Source: an uncultured Lachnospiraceae bacterium
GTDB taxonomy: Bacteria > Bacillota > Clostridia > Lachnospirales > Lachnospiraceae
Direction: 5' to 3'
DNA: 64,000 nt
Assembly (NCBI GenBank): GCA_947589055.1
Contig: CANPZL010000002.1
Span: forward strand, 1-64,000
The position numbers were made by a program, and so were the translations under genes. Every line of letters starts with the position of its first letter. Position 1 is the stretch's first letter. The notes beneath the pieces were generated by a model that did no database searches, was not told the origin of the DNA, and saw only the letters and a program-made list of their open reading frames with translations. This document shows positions 55,277-64,000 of this stretch, piece after piece.

Positions 55277-56563
55277 ATGAATATCACAGCAGTGATCGCA
55301 GAATACGATCCTTTTCATAACGGACACGCATATCAGCTACGAGAAGCCAGACGTCTGACTGGTGCGGACTATATCCTCGTCGTCATGAACGGAGATTTTA
55401 TGCAGCGTGGCCTCCCTGCCTGCTGGAATAAATACTCCCGTGCCTGTATGGCACTCCAAAACGGGGCGGATGCCGTCTTGGAGCTTCCGGTTCTATACGG
55501 AACCGCCAGTGCGGAATTCTTTGCCTATGGCGGCGTCCGGCTTCTTCATCAGTTAGGCTGTATTGACCAGCTGTGTTTTGGCTGTGAAACGGATGATCTT
55601 GTACTTTTACAAAGGATTGCAGACCTTCTTCTGTCAGAACCGGATGTATATCAAAGCACTCTGCATCAATGTCTGTCACAGGGAATGTCCTTTCCAAAGG
55701 CCAGAATGCAAGGTATCCTCGCAGTGTTCAAAAATGAGGATTTACTGACGGGACATATGGATCTTTCGAAACTAAATGTATTATTAAACAGTCCCAATAC
55801 CATTCTTGGAATCGAATACCTAAAGGCCCTCCGGACTTTGGATAGTCCAATCCGCCCGGTTCCCTGCCGACGAATGGACGAGGGGTATCATGCAGAAACA
55901 CTTTCAACCCCCTATGCCCCTGCTACTGCAATCCGCAAGGAATATATTCAAAACGGATGCACGCCTGCATTAAAGCAAACGATCCCCCCTTCGGTTTATG
56001 ACTACTTAAAGCAAGCCTGTCAAACCTCCGCTCCGATTACCATGGAGGACTTCTATCCTTATCTGCAATATGCCCTTTGGAAGCCTTCCCAGTCCCTGAC
56101 GGATTATCTGGATATTCATGATGCGTTGGCAAACCGCATTACCGAGTGCTTTCGGCCGGAAGCCTCCTATTCTGAACTGATGCATGAAATTTCCTGCAAA
56201 CAGCTTACCAATACACGCATCCAACGTGCGTTTCTTCACATATTACTGGACATCAAAAAAGAAGAGGCTATGCGCCAGCTTTCCTCCGGCAGTATGCACT
56301 ATGCCCGGCTGTTAGCAGTACGCCGGAATGCGTTTCCCCTCTTAAAGAAACTGAAACATTCCAGTGAAATCCCCATCATCAACCGCTTGGCAAGTGGGAA
56401 ACGAAGGCTGGAGACTGCGGGGAACCATATGGGTGTTTCCCTTTTAAATCTGGACATTTCCTCCGCTTTCCTGTATGAGCTGGTAAAAAGTCAAAAATAT
56501 GGAATCCCTGCGGTCAATGAATATACGAAAGGTATTCTCTTTGATGATTCCTGTCATGAATGA
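55277..56563 (+). CDS. tmcAL: tRNA(Met) cytidine acetate ligase TmcAL
   Basis: 428 aa. TmcAL (YlbM family) acetylates the wobble cytidine of elongator tRNA-Met with acetate and ATP. The nucleotidyltransferase core shows AVIAEYDPFHNGHAYQLREA (the HxGH-type site) and VVMNGDFMQRGLPACWNKY. GTASAEFFAYGGVRLLHQL and LGIEYLKALRTLDS are also family parts. AAAGGAG lies before the ATG. It overlaps nothing functional; ylbJ begins 46 nt after its stop. This pair is adjacent in Bacillus as well. Confidence 0.93.
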   Translation: MNITAVIAEYDPFHNGHAYQLREARRLTGADYILVVMNGDFMQRGLPACWNKYSRACMALQNGADAVLELPVLYGTASAEFFAYGGVRLLHQLGCIDQLCFGCETDDLVLLQRIADLLLSEPDVYQSTLHQCLSQGMSFPKARMQGILAVFKNEDLLTGHMDLSKLNVLLNSPNTILGIEYLKALRTLDSPIRPVPCRRMDEGYHAETLSTPYAPATAIRKEYIQNGCTPALKQTIPPSVYDYLKQACQTSAPITMEDFYPYLQYALWKPSQSLTDYLDIHDALANRITECFRPEASYSELMHEISCKQLTNTRIQRAFLHILLDIKKEEAMRQLSSGSMHYARLLAVRRNAFPLLKKLKHSSEIPIINRLASGKRRLETAGNHMGVSLLNLDISSAFLYELVKSQKYGIPAVNEYTKGILFDDSCHE

Positions 56564-56609
56564 TACCCGCCTGTCATATATTATTTCAAACACACCTATA
56601 GGGATGCTC

Positions 56610-57578
56610 ATGGATTTTTCCCGGACTCATAAAAAAATCAATCGGGAAGCCCTGCTTCCGATTCTAGTCATCTTCCTTCTGGTTTCGCTCCTGCTCTCCA
56701 TGCTGTTTCATGTTACCATCGTTATAGAAGGCGCTCATACCGGTTTGGAACTATGGTACGAATCCGTGCTTCCTTCCATTCTTCCTTTCATGATCATCAC
56801 CAGCCTGCTGCTTCAACAGGTGAAAGGAAACGGAATCTGCTATCTCGGACTTTTTTGCGGACTTCCCGTAGGCGCCAATCTGGTCAATCAACAGATAAAT
56901 ACCGGCCGGCTTTCCCTTTCCTCCGGGAATGCCCTGCTTTGTATCTGCAACATCACCAGTCCTATGTTTATCAGCGGTTATATTTTAAACCAAACACTCC
57001 ATCATCAGGTTGCCGGCTGGAAATTCTTTCTGGTAATCTATATCCCATTACTGCTTTATGGAAGCCTTCATATCTGTAAATGCCGCTTGTTCTCGAACCG
57101 GCCCAAAACCAAGCATATGAAAGGCAAAGGGACAACACCTTTTTCTTCCGATCCTCTTACCGATCAAAAAGCATCTGCCAGCCAAAGGTCTTTCACCCAG
57201 ATGCCTTCGGAACCGAAAACCTTTGAGGACATTATCCGGCATTCCCTACAGGTTATACTGATGGTCGGGGTATATATCATGCTGTTTTGTATTCTCATTC
57301 ACTTCTTGTTAAATTGGCTGCCTTCCGGAATGCTCCTTCCCAAGCTGGTTACCTGTTCCTTAGAAATTACGAACGGAATCCATCTTCTCATGCAGCTTCC
57401 CATATCATTCCAGCAAAAAACAGCCCTCATTGCCGGTCTGACCTCCTTTGGCGGAATCTGTAGCCTGCTACAGACCAAAAGCGTCCTGACCGAACAGGGA
57501 CTGTCTATGCTCCATTATATCCTTATCAAGCTGGGAATGGGAGGTATCAGCTATCTCCTAGCCTTGCTTTGGTTATAG
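56610..57578 (+). CDS. ylbJ: YlbJ-like sporulation membrane protein (nucleoside-gate fold)
   Basis: 322 aa with about eight membrane helices. The family (YlbJ, sigma-E-controlled, needed for spore cortex in Bacillus) has the gate domain: YESVLPSILPFMIITSLLL and CGLPVGANLVNQQINTGRLS, then a second half with LEITNGIHLLM and AGLTSFGGICSLLQTKSVL. The start at 56610 has TAGGG 6 nt upstream; the frame runs back into tmcAL. It ends 4 nt from the convergent coiled-coil gene, with no terminator between. Confidence 0.88.
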   Translation: MDFSRTHKKINREALLPILVIFLLVSLLLSMLFHVTIVIEGAHTGLELWYESVLPSILPFMIITSLLLQQVKGNGICYLGLFCGLPVGANLVNQQINTGRLSLSSGNALLCICNITSPMFISGYILNQTLHHQVAGWKFFLVIYIPLLLYGSLHICKCRLFSNRPKTKHMKGKGTTPFSSDPLTDQKASASQRSFTQMPSEPKTFEDIIRHSLQVILMVGVYIMLFCILIHFLLNWLPSGMLLPKLVTCSLEITNGIHLLMQLPISFQQKTALIAGLTSFGGICSLLQTKSVLTEQGLSMLHYILIKLGMGGISYLLALLWL

Positions 57579-57582
57579 TCTG

Positions 57583-58311
57583 CTATTCTCCAAATAAATC
57601 GTCTTCTTCCTCCTCATATTCAAAGGCTTCCTCTTCCGGCTCTTCTTCAGCCGGCGCATACTCCGGCTGAGACTGCTGCGTATATTCCGGCTCCTCCGGT
57701 GTAAAAGCGCTGTCGACATATTGCGGCTCCGGGGTGACTTCCGGCTGCTGTGCCTGAAGCATAGCCAAATGCTGTTCTTCGATTTCCTTCCGGTTTGCAT
57801 CAATGACCACCGCATTATTCTGAAGAGATTCGATCAGATTCTCATAGTTCGTCCGTTCTACTTCCATTGTAGCCTGTATGTATTTCTGAATATCATCCAG
57901 CATACCGGTCGTATAATCCATCATACTAAGCCGAATCTCCGCCGCCTCCGCATTTGCCTGTTCAATAATGGAATTCCGATCCATATTCGCCTGTTTCAAA
58001 ATCTCTTCCGCCTGTATATTGGCAAGCGCTACGATCTCACTTTCATCTACCAGACGTCTTGCTTCGTTCGACGCCTCGGTAATGATGGATTCCGCTCTGG
58101 TTCTGGCATCCGTCATGATACCTTCTTTATTCCGCATGATCTTTTTGCTTCGTTCCAGTTCACTTGGCATCTTCAGGCGTAGTTCATTCAACATTGCCTC
58201 CAGCTCACTTTTTGGCACACTGATCCGATCCGATGAAAAAGCCACATACTTACAGCTGTCAATAAACATCTCTATTTCATTAATCATATCCTCTACGCCT
58301 TTTTTGCCCAT
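57583..58311 (-). CDS. Coiled-coil protein resembling ATP-synthase subunit B/H, unknown role
   Basis: 242 aa. Residues about 1-170 are one long helical, Glu/Ala/Arg-rich region (EGIMTDARTRAESIITEASN, IIEQANAEAAEIRLSMMDY) like the stalk helices of F- or V-type ATPase subunits. The remaining 70 residues are Pro/Glu/Tyr-rich and end EEEEDDLFGE. There is no membrane helix, and no ATPase genes are nearby. The N-terminus FSSDRISVPKSELEAMLNEL resembles DivIVA-like starts in this family. AGGAGGAT precedes the ATG. It lies 48 nt after coaD. Confidence 0.75.
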   Translation of the reverse strand: MGKKGVEDMINEIEMFIDSCKYVAFSSDRISVPKSELEAMLNELRLKMPSELERSKKIMRNKEGIMTDARTRAESIITEASNEARRLVDESEIVALANIQAEEILKQANMDRNSIIEQANAEAAEIRLSMMDYTTGMLDDIQKYIQATMEVERTNYENLIESLQNNAVVIDANRKEIEEQHLAMLQAQQPEVTPEPQYVDSAFTPEEPEYTQQSQPEYAPAEEEPEEEAFEYEEEEDDLFGE

Positions 58312-58359
58312 TTTAGATCCTCCTGATTTTTACTTACTATCCCTGTTTCCAGATGATTT

Positions 58360-58848
58360 CTAATCCTGTTCTTTTCTTTGTTTTGCAAGGAGCATCGGAA
58401 CAACATTTTCCGGTACAAAGGGGGTAACATCCACTCCATAACGGGCATATTCCTTCACGATACTAGAGCTTAAATATGAATATTCGATACTTGTCGTCAG
58501 AAAAACCGTATCTACCTCTTTTGCCACAATCCGATTACTCTGAGCAATCTGCAGCTCATATTCAAAATCCGTTACCGCCCGCAATCCTCTGACAATCACA
58601 TTTGTATGCATCTGCCTTGCAAAATCAATCAACAAACCGGAAAATGCGGTTACCCTGCAATTCGGAATTGCCTTTGTCGATTCCTCTAACATATTAACAC
58701 GTTCTTCCACAGAAAACAATGGAGATTTCGCACTGTTTATCAATACGCCTATAATTATCTCGTCAAAGATTTCTGAGGAACGCCTGATAATATCCATATG
58801 TCCCAACGTTACCGGATCAAAGCTGCCGGCATAGATTGCACGTCTCAT
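58360..58848 (-). CDS. coaD: Phosphopantetheine adenylyltransferase
   Basis: 162 aa. CoaD makes dephospho-CoA from 4'-phosphopantetheine and ATP, the penultimate step of coenzyme A synthesis. The nucleotidyltransferase motif is [20 protein letters not shown] (HxGH-type), with [20 protein letters not shown] and the C-terminal [19 protein letters not shown]. It overlaps rsmD by 4 nt, the frequent rsmD-coaD pair. Confidence 0.97.
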   Translation of the reverse strand: MRRAIYAGSFDPVTLGHMDIIRRSSEIFDEIIIGVLINSAKSPLFSVEERVNMLEESTKAIPNCRVTAFSGLLIDFARQMHTNVIVRGLRAVTDFEYELQIAQSNRIVAKEVDTVFLTTSIEYSYLSSSIVKEYARYGVDVTPFVPENVVPMLLAKQRKEQD

Positions 58849-59447
58849 GCTAGTTCCTCCTGCCTCATTCTTCTTTTCTCATTCGGTTCCTTTCCACATA
58901 ACCGCAGAAAGGTATGTTTATTCGTCTTATATTCCTTTACCCGATAGATTTCAAAGGGAAGCGCCTCCAGATATGCAAACCGGGTATCCAGATCCGATTC
59001 CACCACGATCCGGGTTCTCTCTCCAACCAGAGGTGAATGGCTCAAAGCATACAATACCTCCTGCTCCAAGCCCTGCCTATAAGGGGGATCCATAAAGATC
59101 CAGTCAAACGCTTCGTGGTCTTTTGCCAAAGAACGGACAGCACTGACGGCATCCATAATCAGAATATGCCCCTTTGCTTCCAGACGGGTGTGGATAAGAT
59201 TTTCCCGTATCACTGCTCCTGCCTTTCTGGAAGAATCGACAAAATACGCCTGCTTTGCCCCTCGGCTCAGTGCCTCGATTCCAATGCCGCCACTGCCGCT
59301 GAATAGATCCAGAAACTCGCAGTCTGCAAGCTCCGGTGCCAGAATGTTGAACAGGGTTTCCTTGATCCGGTCTGTAGTCGGCCGTGTTGTCTGTCCCGGA
59401 ACTGTTTTTAATTGTAAACGCCCAGCGGTGCCTGCGATCACTCTCAT
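58845..59447 (-). CDS. rsmD: 16S rRNA (guanine966-N2)-methyltransferase RsmD
   Basis: 200 aa. RsmD methylates G966 in the small ribosomal subunit. The SAM motif is [20 protein letters not shown] and the catalytic DPPY motif is in [17 protein letters not shown]. It begins with [18 protein letters not shown], a family N-terminus. The ATG at 59447 has CAGGGAAA upstream and follows the stop of the cellulase gene by 1 nt. The frame extends to 59501 inside the cellulase. Confidence 0.95.
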   Translation of the reverse strand: MRVIAGTAGRLQLKTVPGQTTRPTTDRIKETLFNILAPELADCEFLDLFSGSGGIGIEALSRGAKQAYFVDSSRKAGAVIRENLIHTRLEAKGHILIMDAVSAVRSLAKDHEAFDWIFMDPPYRQGLEQEVLYALSHSPLVGERTRIVVESDLDTRFAYLEALPFEIYRVKEYKTNKHTFLRLCGKEPNEKRRMRQEELA

Positions 59448-59448
59448 G

Positions 59449-60969
59449 CTAATTTCCCTGTATCTGATTCCGAATCCATTTTCCGGTTTCTGACAGTTCA
59501 TCTTCCGTCCAGCCGGAGGTCTTGGAACAGCCGGACTGGATCAATGCCGAAGTTTCCGCCTTATTAGAAAGACTCCATGAACAATAGCTTAATTGATTAC
59601 TGTCAATCAAATCAAACCATTTTTCCGCTTGATTTAAATCGTTTGCTCCGTTACCGGAAGCATCACACAGACTGAATTCCGAAACAAAGACCGGCAGGCC
59701 ATGATCCAATGCATACGTCACCTTGTTCCGTATATTATCCGTATGGGTAGCCGCATAGAAATGCACCGCATACATGATGTTACTCTGTCCGGTAATCGGA
59801 TCGTCCGCTACAATGTCCACATCCTGCGACCAGGTAGGCGTTCCTACGATGATGATCGCATCCTTATCATTTTTCCGAATGATGGGGATAATATCCTCCG
59901 CATAAGGCTTAACATTTCCTGCCCAGGTAGCGCCGCCATTCGGCTCGTTACAGATTTCATATAAAACATTATCATAATCCGCATACTTTGCAGACATTTC
60001 GGCAAAGAATTTCTCTGCTTCTCCCTGATTGATCAACGGATCCGTGTCATGCAGGATATGCCAGTCAATGATTACATACATACCCAGCTCCGTCGCATAG
60101 TTTACACCGTTATCGATCAGGGTCTTTAACTGCTCCTGGTCTCCCCCGCTGCAATATCCGCCGGATTCATCCGTGTACATGGCAAGCCGGATGACATTTC
60201 CGCCCCAATCGTCCCGAATGGTCTGGAACGCATCTTTGTTTACATATTCCGGGAACCATGCAAGTCCGTGGGTACTGACCCCCTTTAACTGATAAGCTTC
60301 TCCATGTTCATCTACAAGCTGGGTTCCTTCTACCTGTAAAGCGCCATGATTTTCCAGCGGAGTACCGGATTCCGGTTCCGGACGTTCCTCCGGCTTAATT
60401 TCTTCCGTGGTCGTTTCTTCCGTACTTGCTGCTAACGCAGTTCCATCCTGTTTCTTTCCGTCTACATAATAAGCGGCGATTTCCGGTGTGATCTTAGACG
60501 GGGTATTCATATTAAAGCCGACTTCGATCTGTCCGCCCTTACTTACTGCTGCTCCCCAGTCGGTTGCAGTGACCGTAAGCACACTGCCTTCTATATCTGT
60601 TTCACAGCCCCATGTATCCGTTACGCTGCTGCCTTCCGGTACTTCAAGCTCTGCCTTCCATTCCTTTACATCCGCATCGCTTTTGTTGATAAAGGTAATG
60701 TTATAGGTTCCACCATAGGCGCCGTCGCTTCCCCATGAGCTTCCCAAAACAACCCGTATCTCATAAGCCGCCGAGACTTCTTCCGCAGACTCCGTTTCCG
60801 ACTTGTTTTCCTGTGTTGACGTATCTGCAGAATCTGCAACAGTCTCTGATGACGGATTCGTACCGGAGTTACCCTTTCCGATGTTAATACCGATTACCAG
60901 AGCCGCCACTACCGCCAGCAGGGCAAGTGCACTGATAATCAACTGTTTTTTATGTTCCTTCAGCCACAT
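59449..60969 (-). CDS. Membrane-anchored GH5 cellulase with CBM2-like domain
   Basis: 506 aa. An N-terminal helix (about 9-29, LIISALALLAVVAALVIGIN) acts as signal or anchor. A Ser/Thr/Glu linker follows, then a CBM2-like cellulose-binding domain (about 68-165, with VTDTWGCETD and GGQIEVGFNM). After a second linker a GH5 catalytic domain (about 207-506) has acid/base Glu342 in YEICNEPNGG and nucleophile Glu431 in PVFVSEFSLCDASGN; VIIDWHILHD is the GH5_2 type. It cleaves beta-1,4-glucan. It is one nt before rsmD, so a housekeeping operon follows a cellulase gene. Confidence 0.92.
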   Translation of the reverse strand: MWLKEHKKQLIISALALLAVVAALVIGINIGKGNSGTNPSSETVADSADTSTQENKSETESAEEVSAAYEIRVVLGSSWGSDGAYGGTYNITFINKSDADVKEWKAELEVPEGSSVTDTWGCETDIEGSVLTVTATDWGAAVSKGGQIEVGFNMNTPSKITPEIAAYYVDGKKQDGTALAASTEETTTEEIKPEERPEPESGTPLENHGALQVEGTQLVDEHGEAYQLKGVSTHGLAWFPEYVNKDAFQTIRDDWGGNVIRLAMYTDESGGYCSGGDQEQLKTLIDNGVNYATELGMYVIIDWHILHDTDPLINQGEAEKFFAEMSAKYADYDNVLYEICNEPNGGATWAGNVKPYAEDIIPIIRKNDKDAIIIVGTPTWSQDVDIVADDPITGQSNIMYAVHFYAATHTDNIRNKVTYALDHGLPVFVSEFSLCDASGNGANDLNQAEKWFDLIDSNQLSYCSWSLSNKAETSALIQSGCSKTSGWTEDELSETGKWIRNQIQGN

Positions 60970-61030
60970 AGTATCCTCTCCTTTACGTTTCCTTTCCTTC
61001 TCAATATTCCCCGCATAGATTACTCCTAGT

Positions 61031-61039
61031 AGTATAGCA
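61031..61039 (-). promoter_or_regulatory. Extended -10 promoter before the cellulase gene
   Basis: TGCTATACT on the minus strand (TATACT at 61031-61036) lies about 62 nt before the start codon. The -35 is weak. Confidence 0.45.
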
Positions 61040-61096
61040 TTCTTTTATTCAAAACACCAGTATCACTTATGCATTTCCTTTTTTCATTGAGACTGC

Positions 61097-63127
61097 CTAC
61101 AGGTTCCATGCCATATCCAGTTTTTCTTCCAGCTTGGGATGCCGAATATGTTCAAAATCATAATGCGTTTCACTAAGATACCGGATTGCTTCCTGTGCCT
61201 GTTTCAATAGCTCCGAATGCTCATAAATATCTGCTAAACGAAACAATACCTCACCGCTTTGACGCACTCCAAAGAAATCGCCGGCTCCCCGAAGCCGCAA
61301 GTCCTCATTGGCAATATAAAATCCATCATTGGAATGATTAACAACCTCTAATCGTTCCTTTGCCTCCTCCTGTTTTGAAGTATTGATCATAATACAATAA
61401 GACTGTGCATTTCCCCGTCCTACCCTGCCCCGAAGCTGATGCAGCTGGGCAAGTCCAAAACGCTCCGCATTTTCTATCATCATAACCGTAGCATTGGGAT
61501 TGTCGATTCCGACCTCGATCACGGTAGTGGAAACCAATACCTGAATTTGATTTTGATAAAACGCCTCCATGATCTGATTTTTTTCCTTTGCAGACATTTT
61601 CCCGTGAAGATAAGCAACTTCAATCGACGGGCTGAGGCAGATACGCAGCTGGTTCGCATAATCCATTACATTTTCCATTTCCGTCTCTTCCCTGCCCTCC
61701 ACCATAGGACAGATCACATATGCCTGATGTCCGGTCATTATCTCCTTTTCAATAAAGCGATAAGCGGTTCCTCTGGAGTCTGCTCCTACTACACAATTCT
61801 TGATCGGCAGACGGGAAGCAGGCATCTCATCCATAATTGAAATATCCAAATCCCCATACAGGATAATCGCAAGTGTTCTGGGAATCGGGGTTGCGCTCAT
61901 AACCAGGATATGGGGTGCCTTTCCCTTTTCGGATAGCTGCTCCCTCTGCCGCACTCCGAACCGGTGCTGTTCATCTGTCACCACCAAAGCCAGATTCCCG
62001 AACTGAACCTTATCCTGAATGATGGCGTGGGTTCCGATCACAAGATCAATTTCATGATCCTTCAGCTCCTGATAAATCTTCCGTTTCTCCTTTAAGGGCG
62101 TGGAACCGGTCAATAAGGCAAGTCGTATCGGAAATGGCTTTAAAAGCTGCAAAACCGTCTCGTAATGCTGCTTTGCCAATACCTCTGTAGGTGCCATAAA
62201 TGCCCCCTGAAATCCGGCTTCTATCACCATAAGCAATGCCAGCACAGCTACAATGGTTTTTCCGGACCCTACATCCCCCTGTACCAGACGATTCATCACA
62301 GAATTCCCCCGCAAATCCTCTTGAATCTCTTGAAACGTCCGTTTCTGGGCTTTCGTCAGATCGTAAGGCAGGCTGGCAATCAGCCGGTCACAATATGTGC
62401 CTTTGGGTATAACATACCGATTTTCCAACCGGGCTTGTTGCAGCTCCAGTCGGTGCATGGCCAGTAAAAAGACAAAAAATTCATCAAAGATCAATCGCTT
62501 TCTTGCAAGCTCCAACTGCCCATAATCAACCGGAAAATGAATCTGACGGACAGCTTCCCGGTATTCCATCAGGGAAAACCGCTTTACAAGCTCCTCCGGC
62601 AGATATTCTTCCAGATTCCGTATCACGCCTCCCGCCGCTTTCATGTCCTTTTGTATCCGTTTGTTTGTCAAACCTTCTGTCAACGGATATACCGGCTGCA
62701 GTTCCTTTCGTTTTTCCAGATACTGCGCCTCGGTATAGTATTCCGGATGTTCCATTACCTTCTGATAATTTTGAACGGTAACCGTTCCTACAAAAATATA
62801 GGTCTGACCGATGTGAAATACCTTTTTGATATAGGGTGAATTAAACCAAAGCATCTTCACCGAGCCGGTAAAGTCCTTTGCCATAAACGTTGAAACATTT
62901 AATGTCCGCAGTTTCTTAATTTCCACATAAGAATTCACCGTTGCCCGGATCGCTACCCGTTCGCCTACCGGAAGCCTGTCGATGTCCACCGGTTCTCCAT
63001 ATGCCAGATAATATCTGGGATAATGCTCCAACAACTGCTCAATCGTATTTATCTTTAGCCTTCGATAAGCGGCAGCGGTCTTATCACCGATACCTTTTAT
63101 TTCCTGAATTGAATCTGTCAGTTCCAT
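61097..63127 (-). CDS. recG: ATP-dependent DNA helicase RecG
   Basis: 676 aa. RecG remodels stalled forks and Holliday junctions. The N-terminal wedge/OB domain has HPRYYLAYGEPVDI-like LEHYPRYYLAYGEPVD. Helicase motifs follow: Walker A GDVGSGKTIVAVLALL, DEQHRFGVRQREQL, SATPIPRTLA, and the second domain with TTVIEVGIDNPNATV and QLRGRVGRG. The ATG at 63127 has GAGGAG upstream. rsmD and coaD are frequent neighbours of recG; here the cellulase gene sits between. Confidence 0.97.
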   Translation of the reverse strand: MELTDSIQEIKGIGDKTAAAYRRLKINTIEQLLEHYPRYYLAYGEPVDIDRLPVGERVAIRATVNSYVEIKKLRTLNVSTFMAKDFTGSVKMLWFNSPYIKKVFHIGQTYIFVGTVTVQNYQKVMEHPEYYTEAQYLEKRKELQPVYPLTEGLTNKRIQKDMKAAGGVIRNLEEYLPEELVKRFSLMEYREAVRQIHFPVDYGQLELARKRLIFDEFFVFLLAMHRLELQQARLENRYVIPKGTYCDRLIASLPYDLTKAQKRTFQEIQEDLRGNSVMNRLVQGDVGSGKTIVAVLALLMVIEAGFQGAFMAPTEVLAKQHYETVLQLLKPFPIRLALLTGSTPLKEKRKIYQELKDHEIDLVIGTHAIIQDKVQFGNLALVVTDEQHRFGVRQREQLSEKGKAPHILVMSATPIPRTLAIILYGDLDISIMDEMPASRLPIKNCVVGADSRGTAYRFIEKEIMTGHQAYVICPMVEGREETEMENVMDYANQLRICLSPSIEVAYLHGKMSAKEKNQIMEAFYQNQIQVLVSTTVIEVGIDNPNATVMMIENAERFGLAQLHQLRGRVGRGNAQSYCIMINTSKQEEAKERLEVVNHSNDGFYIANEDLRLRGAGDFFGVRQSGEVLFRLADIYEHSELLKQAQEAIRYLSETHYDFEHIRHPKLEEKLDMAWNL

Positions 63128-63144
63128 AAGGCTCCTCTCTCCTG

Positions 63145-63930
63145 TCATTCTACCTCTGGCATCTCACTGTCACTGGTGTTCGTATAAAACTCCGTTGGCT
63201 GCATATCCGCATTTCCCTGAATGTATATTCTTCCATCATCGTATATTCGTATTTCACATTTGGCTTCATCGAAGGGCGGCCAATAGGCATACCATCTTCT
63301 TCCGTTTTCTATGGGCGTTTCTTCTATTTCTCCCAATTCAATTACATTCTTAAACACCTCTGTATAACTGTCACCCAACAATTCTGAAATCGTCGCTAAT
63401 TCTTCGTCTGTAAAGATTTCTCCCACATCCGTACAATTTGTGTATTCCGGCTCCCCCTGTATATAAGTGCCTTCTGCGGTTCCCCATCCGCCTCCGCCAA
63501 ATATCCAGCGAATCCCTTCCTCGTGTTCGATCTCTATCCTGTCATCAAAAAAGTGAAAGTATACTCCCACATCCTCTACCGAATCCGAAACCATGCTTAC
63601 CAGCTCGTCATCATAGAGTACCGCAAGATCTTTGTCAATAAACTCGGCCGTTCCTTCCAATACTCCGCCATAAATACTATATAATACATCTACTTCTACA
63701 TGAAAAGAATCCTCCTTCCAGTCGGTGATCCTTATTCTCGCCCATTCATAAGAGGGACAGCCGGTCCGATACCATTCCCAAACATCGGCCTCCTCCTGAT
63801 AGTCGATCGCTAGACAGGGAGGCAAAATCAGGTTCCTGTCTTCAGACATCTCTGTATTTATCTTACTACTCTGACAGCCAACACAAAAAGCCAACAATAC
63901 GCCTAACAACAGGCCAATGCATCGTTTCAA
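63145..63930 (-). CDS. Lipoprotein of unknown function
   Basis: About 261 aa from a TTG at 63930. The signal KRCIGLLLGVLLAFCVGC ends in a lipobox (Cys19). The mature part is acidic and rich in Tyr and Trp (YQEEADVWEWYRTG, GVYFHFFDDRIEIEHEEG), mostly beta, with a Gly-rich GGGGWG. No family recognised. No in-frame ATG exists near the signal; GGTGG before the TTG supports this start, and the frame opens at 63978. It ends 18 nt before recG. Confidence 0.65.
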   Translation of the reverse strand: MKRCIGLLLGVLLAFCVGCQSSKINTEMSEDRNLILPPCLAIDYQEEADVWEWYRTGCPSYEWARIRITDWKEDSFHVEVDVLYSIYGGVLEGTAEFIDKDLAVLYDDELVSMVSDSVEDVGVYFHFFDDRIEIEHEEGIRWIFGGGGWGTAEGTYIQGEPEYTNCTDVGEIFTDEELATISELLGDSYTEVFKNVIELGEIEETPIENGRRWYAYWPPFDEAKCEIRIYDDGRIYIQGNADMQPTEFYTNTSDSEMPEVE

Positions 63931-64000
63931 ATATCCACCAATCCTTTCAAAAACTTTATATAAAGCCGCCGGAAGCAAGCACAGGCGTCACCGGACGCTC

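Overview
The window looks like a chromosomal stretch of a Lachnospiraceae-type member of the Clostridia (Bacillota). The evidence is PolC-type replicative polymerase, RNase Y, a GTG/TTG/ATG start mix with strong AGGAGG ribosome sites, sporulation-lineage membrane proteins (SpoIIM-, SpoVB- and YlbJ-like), CheV (a motile relative or ancestor), and a membrane-anchored cellulase. No phage, insertion sequence, CRISPR array or recognisable defence island was found. Most of the sequence is housekeeping, with accessory genes placed between conserved blocks.

Layout, left to right. (1) 1-9.1 kb, minus strand: an isoprenoid, membrane and translation run pyrH-frr-uppS-cdsA-dxr-rseP-ispG-polC (polC cut by the left edge), preceded by a small membrane protein and a bactofilin. 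(2) 9.1-14.8 kb, minus: trpE-trpG with a terminator hairpin in the leader, a GNAT acetyltransferase, an isolated hisH-hisF pair and a long acidic membrane protein. (3) 14.9-20.4 kb: a small DUF6465-like protein, CheV, two lipoproteins, a two-component system and another membrane protein. (4) 20.5-23.9 kb: nickel-pincer cofactor genes larB-larC, two small membrane proteins of unknown function, and a clearly broken larE. (5) 23.9-26.8 kb: an AGCS amino-acid/sodium symporter and an ArsB/CitM-like permease. (6) 27.1-30.8 kb, minus: tmRNA, a small membrane protein, smpB, rnr, secG, which is the trans-translation and RNA-decay set. (7) 30.9-39.5 kb: the lower glycolytic genes gapA-pgk-(DUF3592)-tpiA and gpmI-eno, interrupted by an NlpC/P60-like lipoprotein on the other strand. 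gapA has an unusual leader with a duplicated hairpin. (8) 39.5-51.6 kb: PHP phosphatase, NifS-type desulfurase, SpoVB-like flippase, a GldA/F/G-like ABC system, an M16 peptidase, a XerD-type recombinase, a SpoIIM-like protein, NudF and an aspartate aminotransferase. (9) 51.7-55 kb: rny, recX, recA with an SOS box. (10) 55.3-64 kb: tmcAL-ylbJ on the plus strand, converging on a minus-strand group of coiled-coil protein, coaD, rsmD, a GH5 cellulase with a CBM2-like domain, recG and a lipoprotein.

The parts most worth a second look are the larE remnant beside intact larB/larC with two unknown membrane proteins, the gapA leader repeat, the terminator in the trpE leader, the cellulase gene one base upstream of rsmD, and the GldA/F/G-like cluster. 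All family calls are from motif recognition by eye; no database search was run. Promoters and terminators are read from sequence and are unproven.
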